A stretch of DNA of 64,000 bases, taken from positions 44,934,677-44,998,676 of the forward strand of contig CM048839.1 in assembly GCA_026545765.1 (NCBI GenBank). The letters are read 5' to 3'. Position 1 is the stretch's first letter. Each line of letters begins with the position of its first letter. This DNA comes from Plantago major (Eukaryota; Streptophyta; Magnoliopsida; Lamiales; Plantaginaceae). Below, piece after piece: positions 1-12,310 of the stretch. The notes below the pieces were generated by a model, which saw only the letters and a list, made by a program, of their open reading frames with translations, had not been told where the DNA came from and searched no databases. The translations under genes and the position numbers were made by a program.

Positions 1-692
1 AACATTGTCTCAAAAAGTAAAGTAAACAAATAGCATAATTTTGAGTGGGGGTGACCATGAGACAGTGAACCATGTCAAATAATTGGAACACGTATGAATC
101 CGCTCCAAAGCCGAAGCCTATGCGGAGTTAGGTAAACACACGTCTCATGGCATAAAGATCACTCATTTGACCACATTGGATAATTTGGTACTCAAAAAGT
201 GTACCAGCAGCATTACGAGAATCAGCACTTTTGTGCGTGTCGGTTTCCAGTACAGGCCATCAACCCTCACGACATATGACACATTGGTCACGTCGATATC
301 TGGATAGTATTTGAACCTGCCCAACACGATTCTCGACGGAAACACTTCGAGCCCTTTTTAACAGAATTCATTAGATTGATTAAACATAAAGGACATGAGG
401 CAACATCAAGTGCGAGTCAAGGTACGAGTAAACAAAGCCAAAATCAGCAAAAGTGGGTTTTACATAAAGCAAACACACAAGAGACCCGATACCTTTCAAC
501 CTTGGTTTCAAACGGCCTTTCAAACCCTAAGCATCACCACTGTGAGCTACAAAACAAGAACATCCAGAGACCAGTACAGAAGCACAGGAACACAAAACAG
601 AACTAAAAAGCAGAAAAGAAAACAACATCACTTATGCTAATTTTCCAATGATGACCGTGATGTTGAGTCAACATTGGTCTCAACAATGTAAA

Positions 693-1763
693 TCACAGAG
701 AGCACAGACCGAGAGATCTTCGAAGACTGAAGAATCTCTCACTATCTAAAGGCTTGGTGAAAATATCTGCAAGTTGATTTGTTGTATCTATGTGTTCTAT
801 GTCAATTACTTGCTTATTAACCAAGTCCATAAGGAAATGATGTCTAATGTCTATGTGCTTTGTGCGTGAGTGCTGAACTTGGTTCCTGGAAATGTGTATG
901 GCACTAAGGTTGTCACAGAACATCAAAAGGGTAGCACTTTGAAGACCATAGTCATGCAACATATTTTTCAACGAAATTAGTTGAGACACACAACTCCCAG
1001 CTGCTACATATTCAGATTCAGCAGTTGAAAGTGACACACAGTTCTGTTTCTTGCTATACCAAGACACCAAATTTGGACCAAGATAAAAGCAACCTCCACT
1101 AGTGGATTTTCTATCATCTAGATCACCAGTCCAATCAGAATCACTAAATCCCACCAGATTAGTGTTTGTATCACACGCAAACCATAATCCAAGATTAATA
1201 GTTCCTGATATATATCTGAGGATTCTCTTAACGGCAGTTAAATGGGGGATTTTAGGGTTGGATTGATACCTGACACACACGCAAACTGAGAACATGATGT
1301 CCGGTCTACTGGCAGACAAATACAGAAGACTTCCAATCATTGATCTGTACAATGTTGGGTCAACATCCTCCCCAACATCGATTCTGCTTAGTTTCAGAGA
1401 CGTAGCCATAGGAGTACTGCATGGATTAGAATGAGGTTCAGCTGGTTCCAGATCAGGTTCATCTTCTTTTTCAAAGACAGTGTCATTTGATGAACTTTCT
1501 GCCCGTGTTGTTGGGCGCAATGTTGAGTCAACATTGTGATCAACATCGATCACTTCTTCTCTGACTGCAACTAGGGGATCTAATTCAGTACCTACATCTG
1601 GTTCAGTACCTGTCTCATCCTTTTCAAGTTCTGCATCTTTCAGTTTCAGCTCTTCCACCATCTGTTCGTCAGTGAACTCTTCCTCAAAGGGACAATCTAC
1701 AAATAAATCAACTGAGCCATGCAAACAGTAAATGTTAGTAGACACAGAGTTTTCATAGTCCAA
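693..1763 (-). pseudogene. Copia reverse transcriptase end and RNase H remnant
   Basis: The minus-strand protein contains the Copia hallmark GSLLYLSASRPDI, followed by RNase H motifs: FSDSDWTGD, RKSTSGGCF, STAESEYVA and the late TKHIDIRHHF and DIFTKPL blocks. This is the C-terminal end of Copia Pol, which copies the element RNA and removes the template strand. It is a fossil; together with the gag and LTR it defines the element. Confidence 0.93.
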
Positions 1764-1851
1764 AGATTTATCATGGAATATCTCTTCACAGTTCTGTGAG
1801 TCATCATAATCAAAGAGAGGATCTGTGACGATGTTGGATTTTCATTGTTGA

Positions 1852-2804
1852 TCAAACATCGATTTCCAACATCGTCCAGAACAGAGGACAGAGCTGCAAC
1901 ACGACCTTGGTAGTATCAGCTTCCTGTTCGTCACCTGAATCATCACTAAGACAAGCAAGCAACGTTTTTCCCTTCTTACGAAGAGTGTTAGCACATTCAT
2001 TCTGAAAGTGACCCCATCCTTGACATTCAAAACATCTAACTTTGTCTAGTCGTTTAGAATTAAAATCAAGAAGCTCTGTGGCCTTATTGAACTTGCCAGT
2101 AGCCTTAGGATTACTTGGGGAGGCATTGTTGGAATTCTTCCTAAAGCTGGTTTTGTTGAACTTTCTAAGCAACTTAGTATAAGCTTTACCAAAGGCTTCT
2201 TCAGTCATCTCATCAGACTCATCACTACTACTTTCAGACTCAGAGATTTTTGATTTTGAGTGAAAAGACATACTATGGCTTTTCGTACCTTTGCGCTCAT
2301 TCTGTTGGAGCTCAAAATTTTTCAAATTGTTCATCAGGGTATGAAAATTCATAGTAGCCAGGTTTTGAGTATCTTCCGAAACAGTTCGTTTTATATCAAA
2401 TTTTGAAGAAAGAGTACGAACAGCTTTGAAAATCAGTTGCTTATTAGACATAGCATCACCTAGCAGTTGAATATCATTTGAAATAGTGAGCAGTTTATCA
2501 AAATAAGAATCAATGGTTTCTTCTTCTGCCATTCTCAAGTTTTCAAATTTTGACCAAAGCAGTTGAAGTTTAGTTTGCTTAATACTGTTATCACCTTCAC
2601 AATGATTTTGCAACAAATCCCAAACTTGTTTAGCAGTAGTGCAATTATGATCATGAGCTTAAACATATGTGGATCAATATGCGAAAAAATAGCATTCAAA
2701 GCTTTTTCATTGTAAGAGCTAGCAAGAAAATCATCACCTGACCATTGAGCTTCTGGTTTAGGAACGACATCTCCATCAGCGTCTGGTCCTATGGTAGGCC
2801 ACAC
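1852..2804 (-). pseudogene. Copia gag remnant (UBN2-type with zinc knuckle)
   Basis: Translation of the minus strand gives a Copia-type Gag. It has the stretch around EEETIDSYFDKLLTISND typical of the UBN2/retrotran_gag family, and near the C-terminus a CCHC zinc knuckle (CFECQGWGHFQNEC). In the living family Gag forms the particle and binds element RNA. It lies directly downstream of the LTR and primer-binding site. It is a fossil piece, not a host gene. Confidence 0.85.
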
Positions 2805-2995
2805 ATAGCCTTCAAGAACAGATTTCCATGCACGCCCTTCAATGGATTTGATATACGTTCTGATCCGTATTTTTCAGTAGTGGTAGTTCGACCCATCTAG
2901 CACAGGTGGCCTGTTGACACTTGAATTGACAGTGTCCATTGTAGTAGTACCAAATCCAGACACCAATTAATTAGGTGGCTGGCTTTGATACCACT

Positions 2996-3960
2996 TGTTA
3001 GAACTGAAGGACCGGGATTTGTACTATCTGGACAGTTACAGACGATGTTGACTATTGATGTTGAGTCAACACCGTTACGACAACAGTGAACAGTGTTCAG
3101 CTAAACTACGACAACAGTGAACTGTGATCAACAAAACTCAGTAAAGTGCAACGGACTAAAATACTGAACACAGATAATAATCAAGCCGGTATAAAAAGAT
3201 ACTGACGGTGCCGTAGGCTAAATTTCTACCCAATATGAAAAGTAGAATAACAAAAAGAAGTTTAAATCAATCACAAACGATTGTTTAAACTTACAAAAAA
3301 CTAGACCTAGAACAGACAAGAAAAACCTATTCTAGTTCGAAGATACTAGAGTAAATCTCAATCTTTAGAAATCACTCACAAGTATAAACGAAATAAAAGT
3401 CTAGTAAAGCAAGAAGCCCTAATCTAAATAATATGAATCAATGATGATCAAAGGCGTCTTCTTGAGGATGTCATTCTTCTTGTATATATAATATTCTGAT
3501 CGATTTCTTCAAGAAGAACGCTCAGCCAATCTAACTAAAGAATAAGAACGTAGCTTGCCCTTTTTTCTTTGCGTTCTGTCCCAACCCAAGAAGAACGCTG
3601 ATCCTGTTCCTTCTTTACGTTTTCTTCTAGAAGGAAGTCTTCCTTATTTGGATATCTCAAGATCTTTATTTCCTTCTTTCTCTCAATGTGCCCATGACTT
3701 CACAAACTCTTCCTTATTCAAGTTGCCAATGCCTATGTTCTTTCCAGATTGCGTCTGGATTCTTTCCAGCTCTTCCAAATTATGTTTGGATTCTTCCTTG
3801 AGGCCCAAGCTAACCAATCTTGATCCATTAAGCATGTTGAGGCCCAACTTGATATATCCTACAAAATATCCATAGAAAAAACAACTACAATTGTCGAATC
3901 GGTTAATAAACGAAGAAAGACCGAATTAACAAAACAAGTGCAATATAAATTGCACTTTCA
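2996..3960 (-). repeat. 5' LTR of the Copia element (965 bp)
   Basis: The segment has the TG...CA ends expected of an LTR: TGTTAGAACTG at the left and TTGCACTTTCA at the right on the plus strand. It directly abuts the tRNA-Met-type primer-binding site at 2979-2993, which fixes it as the upstream LTR of a minus-strand element. It contains one copy of a 13-bp palindrome (3060-3072) that also occurs at 661-673 and 1521-1533. The partner LTR would lie beyond the left edge, so LTR divergence (age) cannot be judged here. Confidence 0.8.
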
Positions 3961-5539
3961 CAACTTACTTAAAAGCTCCGGGTCTCCATAAGGCAGTGAG
4001 CTCCCAAGGAGCAACGCTCAATCACACTTACTAACGAAAGCATTAGCCTCAAGGTCACCATGTATTTTTGATGGGTATCTTCAGTCGCACACAAGTCCAC
4101 TTGATTCCGTTCTTAATCGGTTCCAAGATTTGTACCCATGTGCACATGACACGCAGAGAGTTCTCGAGCCATCTAACAATCCACACTTAAACACAAGAGT
4201 TAACTAGCACACCTTTAGACTAAAAAGCATTTCCTTCTTTTCTCCATTCGGGATGACTAGTATCAAACATTATCACACCACTTTGAGCAAATTTAGCAAT
4301 CACACTGAAAATTGGTTCACTTGCATATCGTATGCTATTACAAAACATACATGCATAACCTACTTAGTAACGAGTTCTTTTTAAGCGGCAGAAAAAACTT
4401 TATTAATGATCAAATTGGACATACAACGAGCATAAAAGATGTTCCATCCATCCTATATACAAGTTCTCGTCGATACATCATCCACATATATATAACTCGT
4501 TACGAACTAGTAAAATCAATTTTACAATTTGTTAAAGTATAATTATATTTAAGTATTTAGACTTGCCATCACATCTACATCCAAATTAATATATTTCTTG
4601 ATGACCAAATTCTGCACATGTTAAATTACTTTAACTGCAGATCTAAGGTAAAGTTTCATTACCAATCTTCATCTAGTCTAGCTAATTAGAATACTTTTTA
4701 ATTTTCAAGAATCCTCAAAAAATTATTGATGAACTTTCACAAAATCACGGTGAACTTAAAAGATGTTCATACAGTTATCTCCTGTCCATATAATTTACCA
4801 ACAAACTCAAGTATCATTCAAAAGAATCAAAACTATATAATCCTGAGCCAAACATCTTCTACCATACACAACCTTTTATCAATATTACAAGAACTCACCA
4901 GTTATCTGCATTTTTTAGTGATATACATGTAAACACTATTTATTACGAAATGGTATTTTATTCTTTTGTCTTTAATTTGACAACTTTAAAATGTACGTAC
5001 TAGCCGAGTTTGAAGAAGTGCTGACTAGGCCAAATATATATATATATGGCTAGCTGTATATTTTTTTATGTATGTATATAAATGAGAGGGAAAGGTATGG
5101 GCTGGGCAGATATTGTGTCACCGTTTTATAATTTCCTTGGAGTACGTTTACATCAATCTTCCAACTACATATGTAGAATGTCAACGTAACGTTCTATTTC
5201 AATATCTCTTATACATTGATGATCATTTTGACCAAGCAAATATACTACTAGTACTTCATTTAAATTTCATTTCTTCATATATAATTAAATTTATTTTCCA
5301 ACGAAAAAAAATACTGCATATATGGTGTAGGTCTCCGACCAAAGTCATTGTCAGGATTATCGTAAATCCGGTACATAAAATAGCAATTAATCTGAAAGGT
5401 AAATAAAGTGAGAATACTAGTAACAAGTTAACAACTATGTAAACGCGGTTTAAGTACATAATTTGGGGATGGATGACTATACTAATGCTAGTACAATAAT
5501 ATAAACAGTTAATTAGATTAATTTTAAGTTTGATTTCAA
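3961..5539. other. Intergenic stretch, no gene recognised
   Basis: AT-rich DNA to the right of the Copia LTR. Short open frames exist on both strands but none resembles a known protein or shows exon structure. A short TA-rich run lies near 5035-5048. No RNA gene or clear transposon end was seen. Confidence 0.6.
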
Positions 5540-5870
5540 TTCTTCATATTTTAATGCAACTAGGCATTGTATAATCATATAATAAGATCGCACTCCATTA
5601 CTTATTACACACCTCTTATCTTTTAAACTTAACAAAATATACCATAAAATAATTTAAAACCAACCCTCCATTTATCAAACACTCACCAAAAACCCCCATT
5701 TTCATTTTAAAGAAAAAAGATTAATTACAAAAAACGACCAAAGCTTACACGGAAGCTCTGAAAGCTCTGTCTAAGCTTCCATGTAAGATTCGAACGGAGC
5801 TCGAAGCTCCATATCCATTTAGAGCTTCTATGGAAACTCGAATTCTCAATAGAGCCATGTTGTGGAGGTG
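5540..5870 (-). repeat. Copy A of an unnamed dispersed repeat (CCATGGAAGCT family)
   Basis: The stretch 5600-5740 (CTTAACAAAATATACC, then CCAACCCTCCATTTATCAAA and a CACCAAAAA tract) matches the reverse complement of 10605-10740. The following 5745-5840 carries degenerate GGAAGCTC/GAGCTTCC units like those at 10360-10600. The two copies are therefore inverted relative to each other. Ends were not resolved for this copy. No coding capacity is supported. Family unknown. Confidence 0.5.
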
Positions 5871-5879
5871 GAGTTTTCT

Positions 5880-5895
5880 GGGGGGGGGGGGGGGG
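5880..5895 (+). repeat. Poly-G tract (16 G)
   Basis: An uninterrupted run of 16 G sits between copy A of the dispersed repeat and the CACTA-like terminal remnant. Long homopolymers are error-prone in sequencing, so its exact length is uncertain. Confidence 0.9.
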
Positions 5896-5934
5896 AGGAT
5901 TTGAGATGTGTTTTGATAAGTTTTATTGAGGAGG

Positions 5935-6295
5935 GATGACAACAAAAAAAAAACTCGCCAAATAGCGACGAAAATTTCCGTCCTAAACACCGAAAAATCG
6001 TCCCTAAACGGCTCGGTCGACAAATTGCCAACATATTCAAACCCGTCGCTAAAGTTGGCGACGCAAATTATGGACTTCCATGAACTTCACGACATAAAAG
6101 AGACGGACACTGGCGGAGACTGTTTGAATTAACCAACGACAGTTCTGTCTTGTCGTCGCTAATCCGCCTCCTATAACGACGGATTTTCAATGTTCTTTTA
6201 ATCGAACAAATTGATTTTATATCATATATTCATTAACATTAGCGACGGAACTGATGTTTCCGTTGCTTATATACTAGTTTTTTTAGCAGCTAATT
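5935..6295. mobile_element. Degenerate CACTA terminal region (AGCGACGGA-type)
   Basis: The segment holds scattered copies, in both orientations, of AGCGACGRA / TCCGTCGCT, the same subterminal motif as in the complete small CACTA element at 56861-57933. Near 6270-6293 the sequence ACTAGTTTTTTTAGCAG resembles a decayed CACTA end (TTTTTTGTAGTG). No partner end or target duplication was found, so this is probably an old remnant of that family. Confidence 0.5.
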
Positions 6296-7423
6296 TGTTG
6301 TTCGTAAATTTAATAACCATGTACGACAACACGCAAATACAATATTAAAGAAAATTCATTCACATCTATAAAATATTCGACCGATATATAATCCATGAAA
6401 CAGTTACATATTCAACCCATAAAGAATTAAAAAAAAAAAAATTTTGAAAAAGTTAAATATATTATATATTAAGACAAACTGGAAAGAAATGGCACAAGGA
6501 ATGCCACCAATTTCCGCCAATACATTAGGTCCTCAATAACAGAGAAGGAATCAACACAGTAAAACAAAAGACAAAAACCAAGATTACCAAACCAAGCCTT
6601 CAGCAAAAACAGACCCACCCACAACCCAAATTTCACACCATAATTTAAACTAAGGTATAATCCTAACACACATAGACGATGCCATCACTAATACATTCCG
6701 AGAGATATTAGTTCCATAAAACTTATACATATTCGGTAGAGCTAGAATCCAAAACATATATAATGAATGATGTTTTACCGCAACATATGACGTTCTCATA
6801 GCATAGGTCGTTCATCACCTGATGTTTTCCTATACTACCTAACACTGAAGTACTCGAGTCAGGATTGCCACTGAAGATTGGTGAAACCATCAGGTTTCTT
6901 GTCCTCATCAGCCATATTGTACGTATGCAACAATAACCAGTGACCTGCTTGGAAGTGTCGTAGAGTAGTGTCTCTTGATCAGGGGGACATAGAAATAAGC
7001 CTGATGTTGTTCCCTGTAACAACAAGGTTTAACTCCCGCGGGGGGGGGGGGGTTAAATAGATCTTAAATCACTCGGTGTATTTTTCCATTTTTTTTAATA
7101 AACATGTCTTTAAACGATTTGTAGACCAGAGTAGCAGAATACTTTTGTTCAGAGTGTCGTTTTGAGTGCAAGTTATCAGTGTACAAATAATCAAAATCAA
7201 TTTAAAGATATTATGATGAAAGTAAATTGTAAAATGATAAATGTACTTAGAAATTATAGTGGTATTTGAAGATGACTAATCCTTCATTTAATCCACTTTG
7301 CCCTACTTTCAATACTTCAATTTACTATGAGTCTATGATAGAAGTGAGTTTCGTTAAATACTATCCTTAGAAAAATCCCATTAATCCAAAGTTCCCAACT
7401 TTGTATTTGAATTGATTCCCTTA
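6296..7423. other. Intergenic stretch with a 13-G tract, no gene recognised
   Basis: No convincing gene on either strand. A minus-strand open frame of about 100 codons (6723-7025) has no recognisable domain. A run of 13 G lies at 7040-7052. The rest is AT-rich DNA. Confidence 0.55.
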
Positions 7424-7534
7424 CTTCCCAAGCTAAGTACTTCCGGCTCCCCTAAGGGTTTTTCATCAGTGTCCCAGACTGAGTACTTCCTCCACCACTC
7501 AAAGGGATTTTCCTTAACCTCCCAAACTAAGTAC
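7424..7534 (+). repeat. Short tandem repeat, period about 47 bp
   Basis: The phrase CCCAAGCTAAGTAC recurs as CCCAGACTGAGTAC and CCCAAACTAAGTAC, ending at 7440, 7486 and 7534. The intervening sequence (AAGGGTTTTTC / AAGGGATTTTC) is also alike. This is a degenerate tandem array of about 2.3 units next to the LTR-like repeat. Confidence 0.65.
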
Positions 7535-9154
7535 TGGAAATTAATAATTTAACATTAATTTTCCTACAACATATTCACCCAACAATGAGAAATTGCACTA
7601 TGGTCCAAATACTTTAGAAACATGCTAAAAGTGACCCGTAAAGTTTATTCAACAATCCTAACACGTTTTCCACAAATGTTATTTACCCAATATATTTTTA
7701 TTATCTAAATAATATGTTTGATATGCTACATTTGCAAATATGGAATTTTTCATTATTTGCAAATTAGCCCCTAGACTTTTCTAGTATACTTTAAAGTGTT
7801 CCAATGATTCCGAAAACGATCATACACTTTTTCCAAGTATCAGCACACTTATATTATTAATCTAAACATAATATTCATTCCCATGTGTTATATTTGCAAC
7901 TTTTGATAAATTACAATTTAGTCCATGTACTATAATTAATTATGATAACATATCCCGATGCTCCAATTAATTACATATAGACTTCCCAAATCTAAATGTG
8001 AATGAATCTGACATATCATTCAAAGTACTTATACTCTAAGAATATAATATAATGTACTATCTTAGTTATTACTTAACTTGTACAGAGCGCTAAAGATGAA
8101 GACGGACCTACTATCTTAGGGCTCCTAACATGTACATCTTCTATCCATCCCGGACCCTGGGACTTAAAGATTCTCATGTTAAACCTCAACAAGTCACCAC
8201 TATGCTAGTGAGGTTGCAATCTATTGAGATGTAAAATATCTTACTGGATCAAGCGAATAGTCCATTGATGATAGTATCAGAATGCACGCGACTATAGACA
8301 AGCTTATAAAAGATCCGTCACAGTTGACTCATGTTGCGAATGTAGGTGAAACCGTTGACCTTATTTCGCTTTATCTCTTTATCCATGAATATCATTGTAT
8401 CTATACAAGGAGTCTAGTTTCCACTTAAGGAAACTTGATCTCAGTAATTCATACTTGCAATCCCAAATCAACTTAGCATGGCAGTCTAGACCTTGTTTTA
8501 CCAAGTAGTAAATCTGGTTCTTTCACACACGTTCCTGTCTACATGAGTCTAGGTAACCAAGTAACTAAGACTGGTTTCACTCAATGGTAAACACATCCTA
8601 GAAACTCAAAGTTAAATAGCGACACGCATTAGTTCGTCCATGTGAATATCAGGTAAGATCCGTCGCATTTGATCATGGTGGCGATACTAATGTTGCGCCA
8701 ATCACCAAACCTTGTTCTTCAATATGGGTTGGAGAATGCTCACTTCTCACCGTGTCTAGTCATGTATGATTTATCCCGAAACTACACAAGTGTAATTCTT
8801 GTCCGATCACTCAGAATCACTGACTAGGATAAGTCAACCCACTAATTTGGCCGAGGAATACACTAACGATTTTATCCCTGTATCACAATCCTAAAGATAT
8901 GATATTGTCATTGACCACTTTAATGAACATCCTCTTTCCAAGTCTAATCCAACTGTATACATCCCATGTATACTAGACTGAAGGTCGCATTATGGTCATT
9001 TGAATTTGTATATAATTGTTTAAGTGTTTAACTCATACATAAATGCAGTTTAAACACAATCAAGTAATTTGAATAATATGAATCGTTTTATTTAAGCCAC
9101 TGAAATACGGTCTATTACAACTAAATTTACTCTGCGGGCATAATTCTACCAACA
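7535..9154 (+). mobile_element. LTR-like noncoding repeat, probably a Copia LTR
   Basis: The long noncoding block ends in GGGCATAATTCTACCAACA, which resembles the usual 3' end of plant Copia LTRs (GGGCATA...CCAACA). It has no coding capacity and is wordy in the style of a large LTR, with repeated phrases such as GATCCGTCGCA and GATCCGTCACA. The left end is uncertain: TGGAAATTAATAA at 7535 is one candidate, and the repeat may begin earlier. No target duplication was confirmed. A fossil, either a solo LTR or one end of an older element. Confidence 0.4.
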
Positions 9155-10067
9155 CTTTTATTACCAATGCTTGAATGCAAGTCGTTGAACTTGCTTGTGT
9201 AGCCTTGCAAAGGCAGTGGATGATCTAAAAAACAAACTCAACAAGTTAATATCTTACAAGAGGATAATGAAGATATAAATGAGAAAAGGAAAGAGAACCA
9301 ATCAAACCAATCACGAATATGAATCGAGGTCTGTTTACCGAATTTTCTTAAAACAATTACGCCCCCTCACTTATTGTGTGCTTAGAGGAATCGATGGATG
9401 ATTGTTTCTCATGATACAACGGCTGAATCGAACAACTAGTTGCACAAGCGAGAAGTTCTTGACGGACCTTACTAGAGCCTGGAGTATACAAATATGGGGA
9501 AGGATAAGAACAAGAGCAATGAAGGGAAGAGAATGGTTATTTTGACATGTCTTCTCTTCATGCCTGAGACCCCTTTTATAGAGGTGAGGATGATTTGTAA
9601 CCGCAAATCAACACATAAGTGCAATTCATTACAATCCAATTGCAATTCAAATCAATGCTTATTATGGCTACAACAAATGCCAATTAATCCATATGAATGA
9701 TTTTGTAACTCATGGCGATCACAAAAATAAATTTGTCATGGCGGTCATAAAATTTAATTTGAAGTCAAAAGGTTCTATAAGATTGAGCATACCAAGTAGC
9801 AAAGGTTTCCACTCACACCCAAGTCCCACTAGTTTTCGTACAAATCTGGTCAAGTCATAAAGATTACTTCTCTTTTTCTTCACATTTCCAACAATTCCTA
9901 CCAATAATGGCATATGCCTTTTCAATAATCAATACATAGAACTCCATAACTAAGCAATCTTAAAATGAACAACTATCAGAAAGTTTTTCGATGTGCGCAT
10001 GAATGAAGTTTAAGTGTGTTGGAAAGGACACGTGTTAGTTTGTGGGGCTAGGCTAATTACAGTACTA
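9155..10067. other. Intergenic stretch, no gene recognised
   Basis: No gene, RNA or clear repeat end was identified. Small open frames (for example 9494-9700 plus, 9719-9925 minus) lack recognisable domains. Confidence 0.55.
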
Positions 10068-10779
10068 CGTCGCATTATACTGATCTTAGTACACCATTAC
10101 AAATCTAATAAGTGGCATAATCAAACAATTAAAAATTAATTTATAAATAGCTTTAATAATTTAAATAATTTTGAAAATACAAATTACACTAAATTGCAAA
10201 ACTCACCCCCCAAAATATGAAGTTTACATTTTAAACCTTAATATCTCTTTTTTCTCCAAACCTCACCATCACCACTCTATCATCAACACACCACCACCAT
10301 GGTGTCGGGGCTCCGGTCACCGGAAGTTTTTTTTAATTTTTTCCTTCAAAAACTGCTTCCATGGAGCTTCGTACTCCATGGAAGCACAGAGCGCACAAAG
10401 CTTCGTCCATGGAAGCTCTATGCTTCCATAGAGCTTCACACTCCATGGAAGCTCTGTGCTTCCATGGAGTTCGAACAGATCTGGACCATGGAAGCTCGAA
10501 CTCCATGCATAGCTTCCATGGTTCATCTCCATGGAAGCTCAACAGAGCTTCCATGTTTCGAGCTTCCATGGAAGCTGGAGCTCCGGCTATTCCGGCCGGA
10601 GCTCCGGTCAAACATTTTATTATTAATTTTTCCTTTCTTTGGGTGTTTTGTGAATTTTTGAATAATGTAGGGTTAGTTTAGATGTTTTTTTGGGAATATT
10701 TTGTTATGTTTAAAACATATGGGGTGTTAAGTAATTTGTCGTTTTAATATTTGCGACCTTATTATGCGATAATGCGACG
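10068..10779 (+). repeat. Copy B of the CCATGGAAGCT dispersed repeat, possible short TIR element
   Basis: An 11-bp perfect inverted repeat, CGTCGCATTAT at 10068-10078 and ATAATGCGACG at 10769-10779, bounds a noncoding segment. The core (about 10360-10600) is a dense array of interleaved CCATGGAAGCT and AGCTTCCATGG units. The region 10605-10740 matches 5600-5740 in reverse complement. Several overlapping open frames on both strands run through the array but only reflect its periodicity. It may be a non-autonomous DNA element; the superfamily is unknown and no target duplication was established. Confidence 0.45.
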
Positions 10780-11749
10780 CCATGTCGCATTAATAAAAAA
10801 TGAAAGGTTGAGATTCAATCTTGAATTGATCAAATGGTTTAGATCGTAGTAAAGTTAGCCTCTGTTTAGGCTCTGTTTACCACTAGCTTTTCAGCTAGCT
10901 TTCCAGCTCCATGAGCTTTTTTTTACCATTGACTAATAAAAAGCTCGTTACGTGAACGCGCAGCTTCTTTAACCAGCTAGCTGGAAAAAGAAGCTAGTCA
11001 ATGTAGCTTTTTTTTTTAAAGAAGGAGCTTTTTATCTTTTTCATTCCGAAAATATCCCTAACCTATATTAACCTAAATTAGAATAAAGAAAATAAGAAAC
11101 CATCTTTTTGTAAACCGGAAGGCCATTAGAATTCTCAACTTATATTTTATATTGTTGGATCATTTGTTATACATTTTGTGTACTTTTTTGCAACTAGCAT
11201 AAGGATCAATGTATCCGCACCTCTTTAAAATGCATACATATAGTACACATCAAAAACTGATTTTTTTCATTACTAAGTTAAAATGCTCAACGATTATTTC
11301 TTTCAACTTCTGATAATTTTGATGATGTTATTAAAGTGGCGATGTAAAGTACATTAAATATATATTATAATTATTGGACAAAATATGATATATTATTATT
11401 TAAAAAATTATAGACTAATAATACGATAAGAAAGGTTAAAGACAAGAAAAATAAGAGTAATACCCTTTTATGTCATTTTACAAAATACCAGCTAGCTTTT
11501 CAGCTAATTTGCTAAACACCTACATTTAAAACCAGTTAGCTTTTCAACTAGCTAACCAACTACCTTTCCAGCTACCTAACCAGCTACCAGCTAGCTTTGC
11601 TAAGGCTCTGTTTAGCAAAACTAGCTGGAAAGCTAGCTGGTAGCTGGTTAGGTAGCTGGTTAGCTAGCTTGTTTTAAATGTAGGTGTTTAGCAAATTAGC
11701 TGAAAAGCTAGCTGGTATTTTGTAAAATGACATAAAACACTACAAAAAA

Positions 11750-12310
11750 AGTAGTTTTTGGTGACAATTTGGCAGTGATGAAATTATTTGTTGTCACTGT
11801 AGTTGCCCTTTTGGTGACGACGGTAGTTTTCGTTACTAATGTGGTAATCTCTAGTGACGACGCATTGTATCGTGACTAAAGGACATACTTTTTGTGACAA
11901 ATTTCATATTATGTCACTGCTATGTCACGCGCCTGTCCAGAATTTTGGCGCAAATTTTCCAGTGACAAATTTAATATGGTTCGATGACAAATTTAATTTA
12001 TCATTAATCGTTTCATACATTAATCGTTTCATAGTGACGTATGTACATTTGTCACCAGACAATATTTCCCATGACAAAAGCAATTTTTGTCACCATGATT
12101 GAACTTGGTGACAAAATATGGCCTGTAGCTAAAAACTATTCATGACAGATTTCCATTCGTCATACAAAGTATGATTACACAGTTGATCGAGAACGTAAAG
12201 TATGGTGACAAAAGTTAATATTTGTCACAGACATGAATTGGTGACAAAATTAGGTTTTGTCACAAATAGTGCATATTTTGCAATAACAATTGTAGGTCGT
12301 CACCGCCAAT
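11750..12310. repeat. Left subterminal repeat array of the CACTA element
   Basis: Many copies of TGTCAC / GTGACA, often as TTTGTCAC or GTGACAAA, occur in both orientations within some 560 bp of the left end. In En/Spm such subterminal motifs are bound by TNPA and are needed for excision. Here the motif is inferred from repetition alone. Confidence 0.8.

Larger units (their letters stand above)
1..3960 (-). mobile_element. Fossil Copia LTR retrotransposon, Sirevirus-like
   Basis: A minus-strand Ty1/Copia element runs off the left edge of the window. In element order it shows a 5' LTR (2996-3960), a primer-binding site matching initiator tRNA-Met (2979-2993; minus strand begins TGGTATCAAAGCC), a gag region (about 2804-1852) and the end of reverse transcriptase plus RNase H (1763-693). 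Below 692 lies a long noncoding tail to the edge. It is broken and incomplete; no 3' LTR is seen in the window. Placement near Sireviruses rests on the LTR start (TGAAAGTGCAATTT in sense) and the layout, and is an inference. Copia identity is firm from the RNase H and gag motifs. Confidence 0.9.

Noticed and set aside
6723-7025. 100-codon minus-strand open frame
   Set aside because: No recognisable domain, no exon context, atypical composition; not reported as a gene.
10299-10681. Several overlapping open frames of 70-120 codons on both strands
   Set aside because: All are produced by the CCATGGAAGCT array, which has few stops in any frame; no protein similarity.
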